Translations under genes and position numbers: made by a program
The notes under the pieces: generated by a model
The model's input: the letters and a program-made list of their open reading frames with translations, nothing else
Database searches by the model: none
Told to the model about the DNA's origin: nothing
Source of the DNA: Hymenolepis diminuta
Taxonomy: Eukaryota; Platyhelminthes; Cestoda; Cyclophyllidea; Hymenolepididae
Reading direction: 5' to 3'
Assembly (NCBI GenBank): GCA_900708905.1
Contig: CAADRB010000002.1
Location: 4,517,661-4,581,660 of the forward strand
Length of the DNA stretch: 64,000 nucleotides
Shown here: in pieces, positions 63,942 through 64,000 of the stretch
Layout of the letters: each line of letters opens with the position of its first letter
How positions within the stretch are numbered: position 1 is the stretch's first letter

Positions 63942-64000
63942 CTATTGAAAGGAATTAAGACATGGATTGTTAGATTGGTTAATATTTACGCAACTGTTTA

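Noticed and set aside
1..64000. CRISPR arrays, bacterial operons, ribosomal RNA genes or phage features
   Set aside because: None seen; the spliced genes and base composition indicate an animal nuclear genome.

Overview
This is a window of an AT-rich animal nuclear genome (roughly one third G+C). The genes have short introns with GT-AG ends, and long gene-poor stretches separate them. Two spliced protein-coding genes can be supported, both on the minus strand. The intron sizes, the highly divergent but recognisable animal proteins and the style of the decayed Ty3/Gypsy element fit a helminth, most likely a flatworm (tapeworm or fluke). That assignment is an inference; nothing here fixes the species.

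Layout. 1-21710: AT-rich intergenic DNA with a few more GC-rich islands, one copy each of two tRNA-derived SINE-like repeats, and microsatellites. 21711-24111 (minus): a complete three-exon gene for a 453-residue protein with one C2H2-type zinc finger (CLVC...IKRH...H) and a proline-rich C-terminus. Its first intron is GC-rich and carries CRE-, E2F- and CTCF-like motifs. 24358-24407: assembly gap. 24408-54500: about 30 kb with no supportable gene, a second gap (40089-40746), further SINE-like copies and several GC-rich islands. 54540-56090 (minus): a decayed Ty3/Gypsy retrotransposon in which a gag remnant lies directly beside an integrase remnant, with protease, reverse transcriptase and RNase H missing. 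57952-63941 (minus): the last 16 exons (about 1198 codons) of a DOCK-family guanine nucleotide exchange factor of the DOCK6/7/8 (DOCK-C) group, including the whole DHR-2 catalytic domain and the stop codon. Its 5' part lies beyond the right edge.

All exon boundaries were read by eye from reading frame, GT/AG sites and remembered family conservation. The DOCK model closes in frame over all 16 exons only if a 20- or 26-nt micro-exon (61549-61574) is included, and adding it also restores a conserved stretch of the family. The zinc-finger protein is probably nuclear and the DOCK protein probably cytoplasmic, at actin-regulating sites. Nothing in the sequence suggests that the two genes act together.
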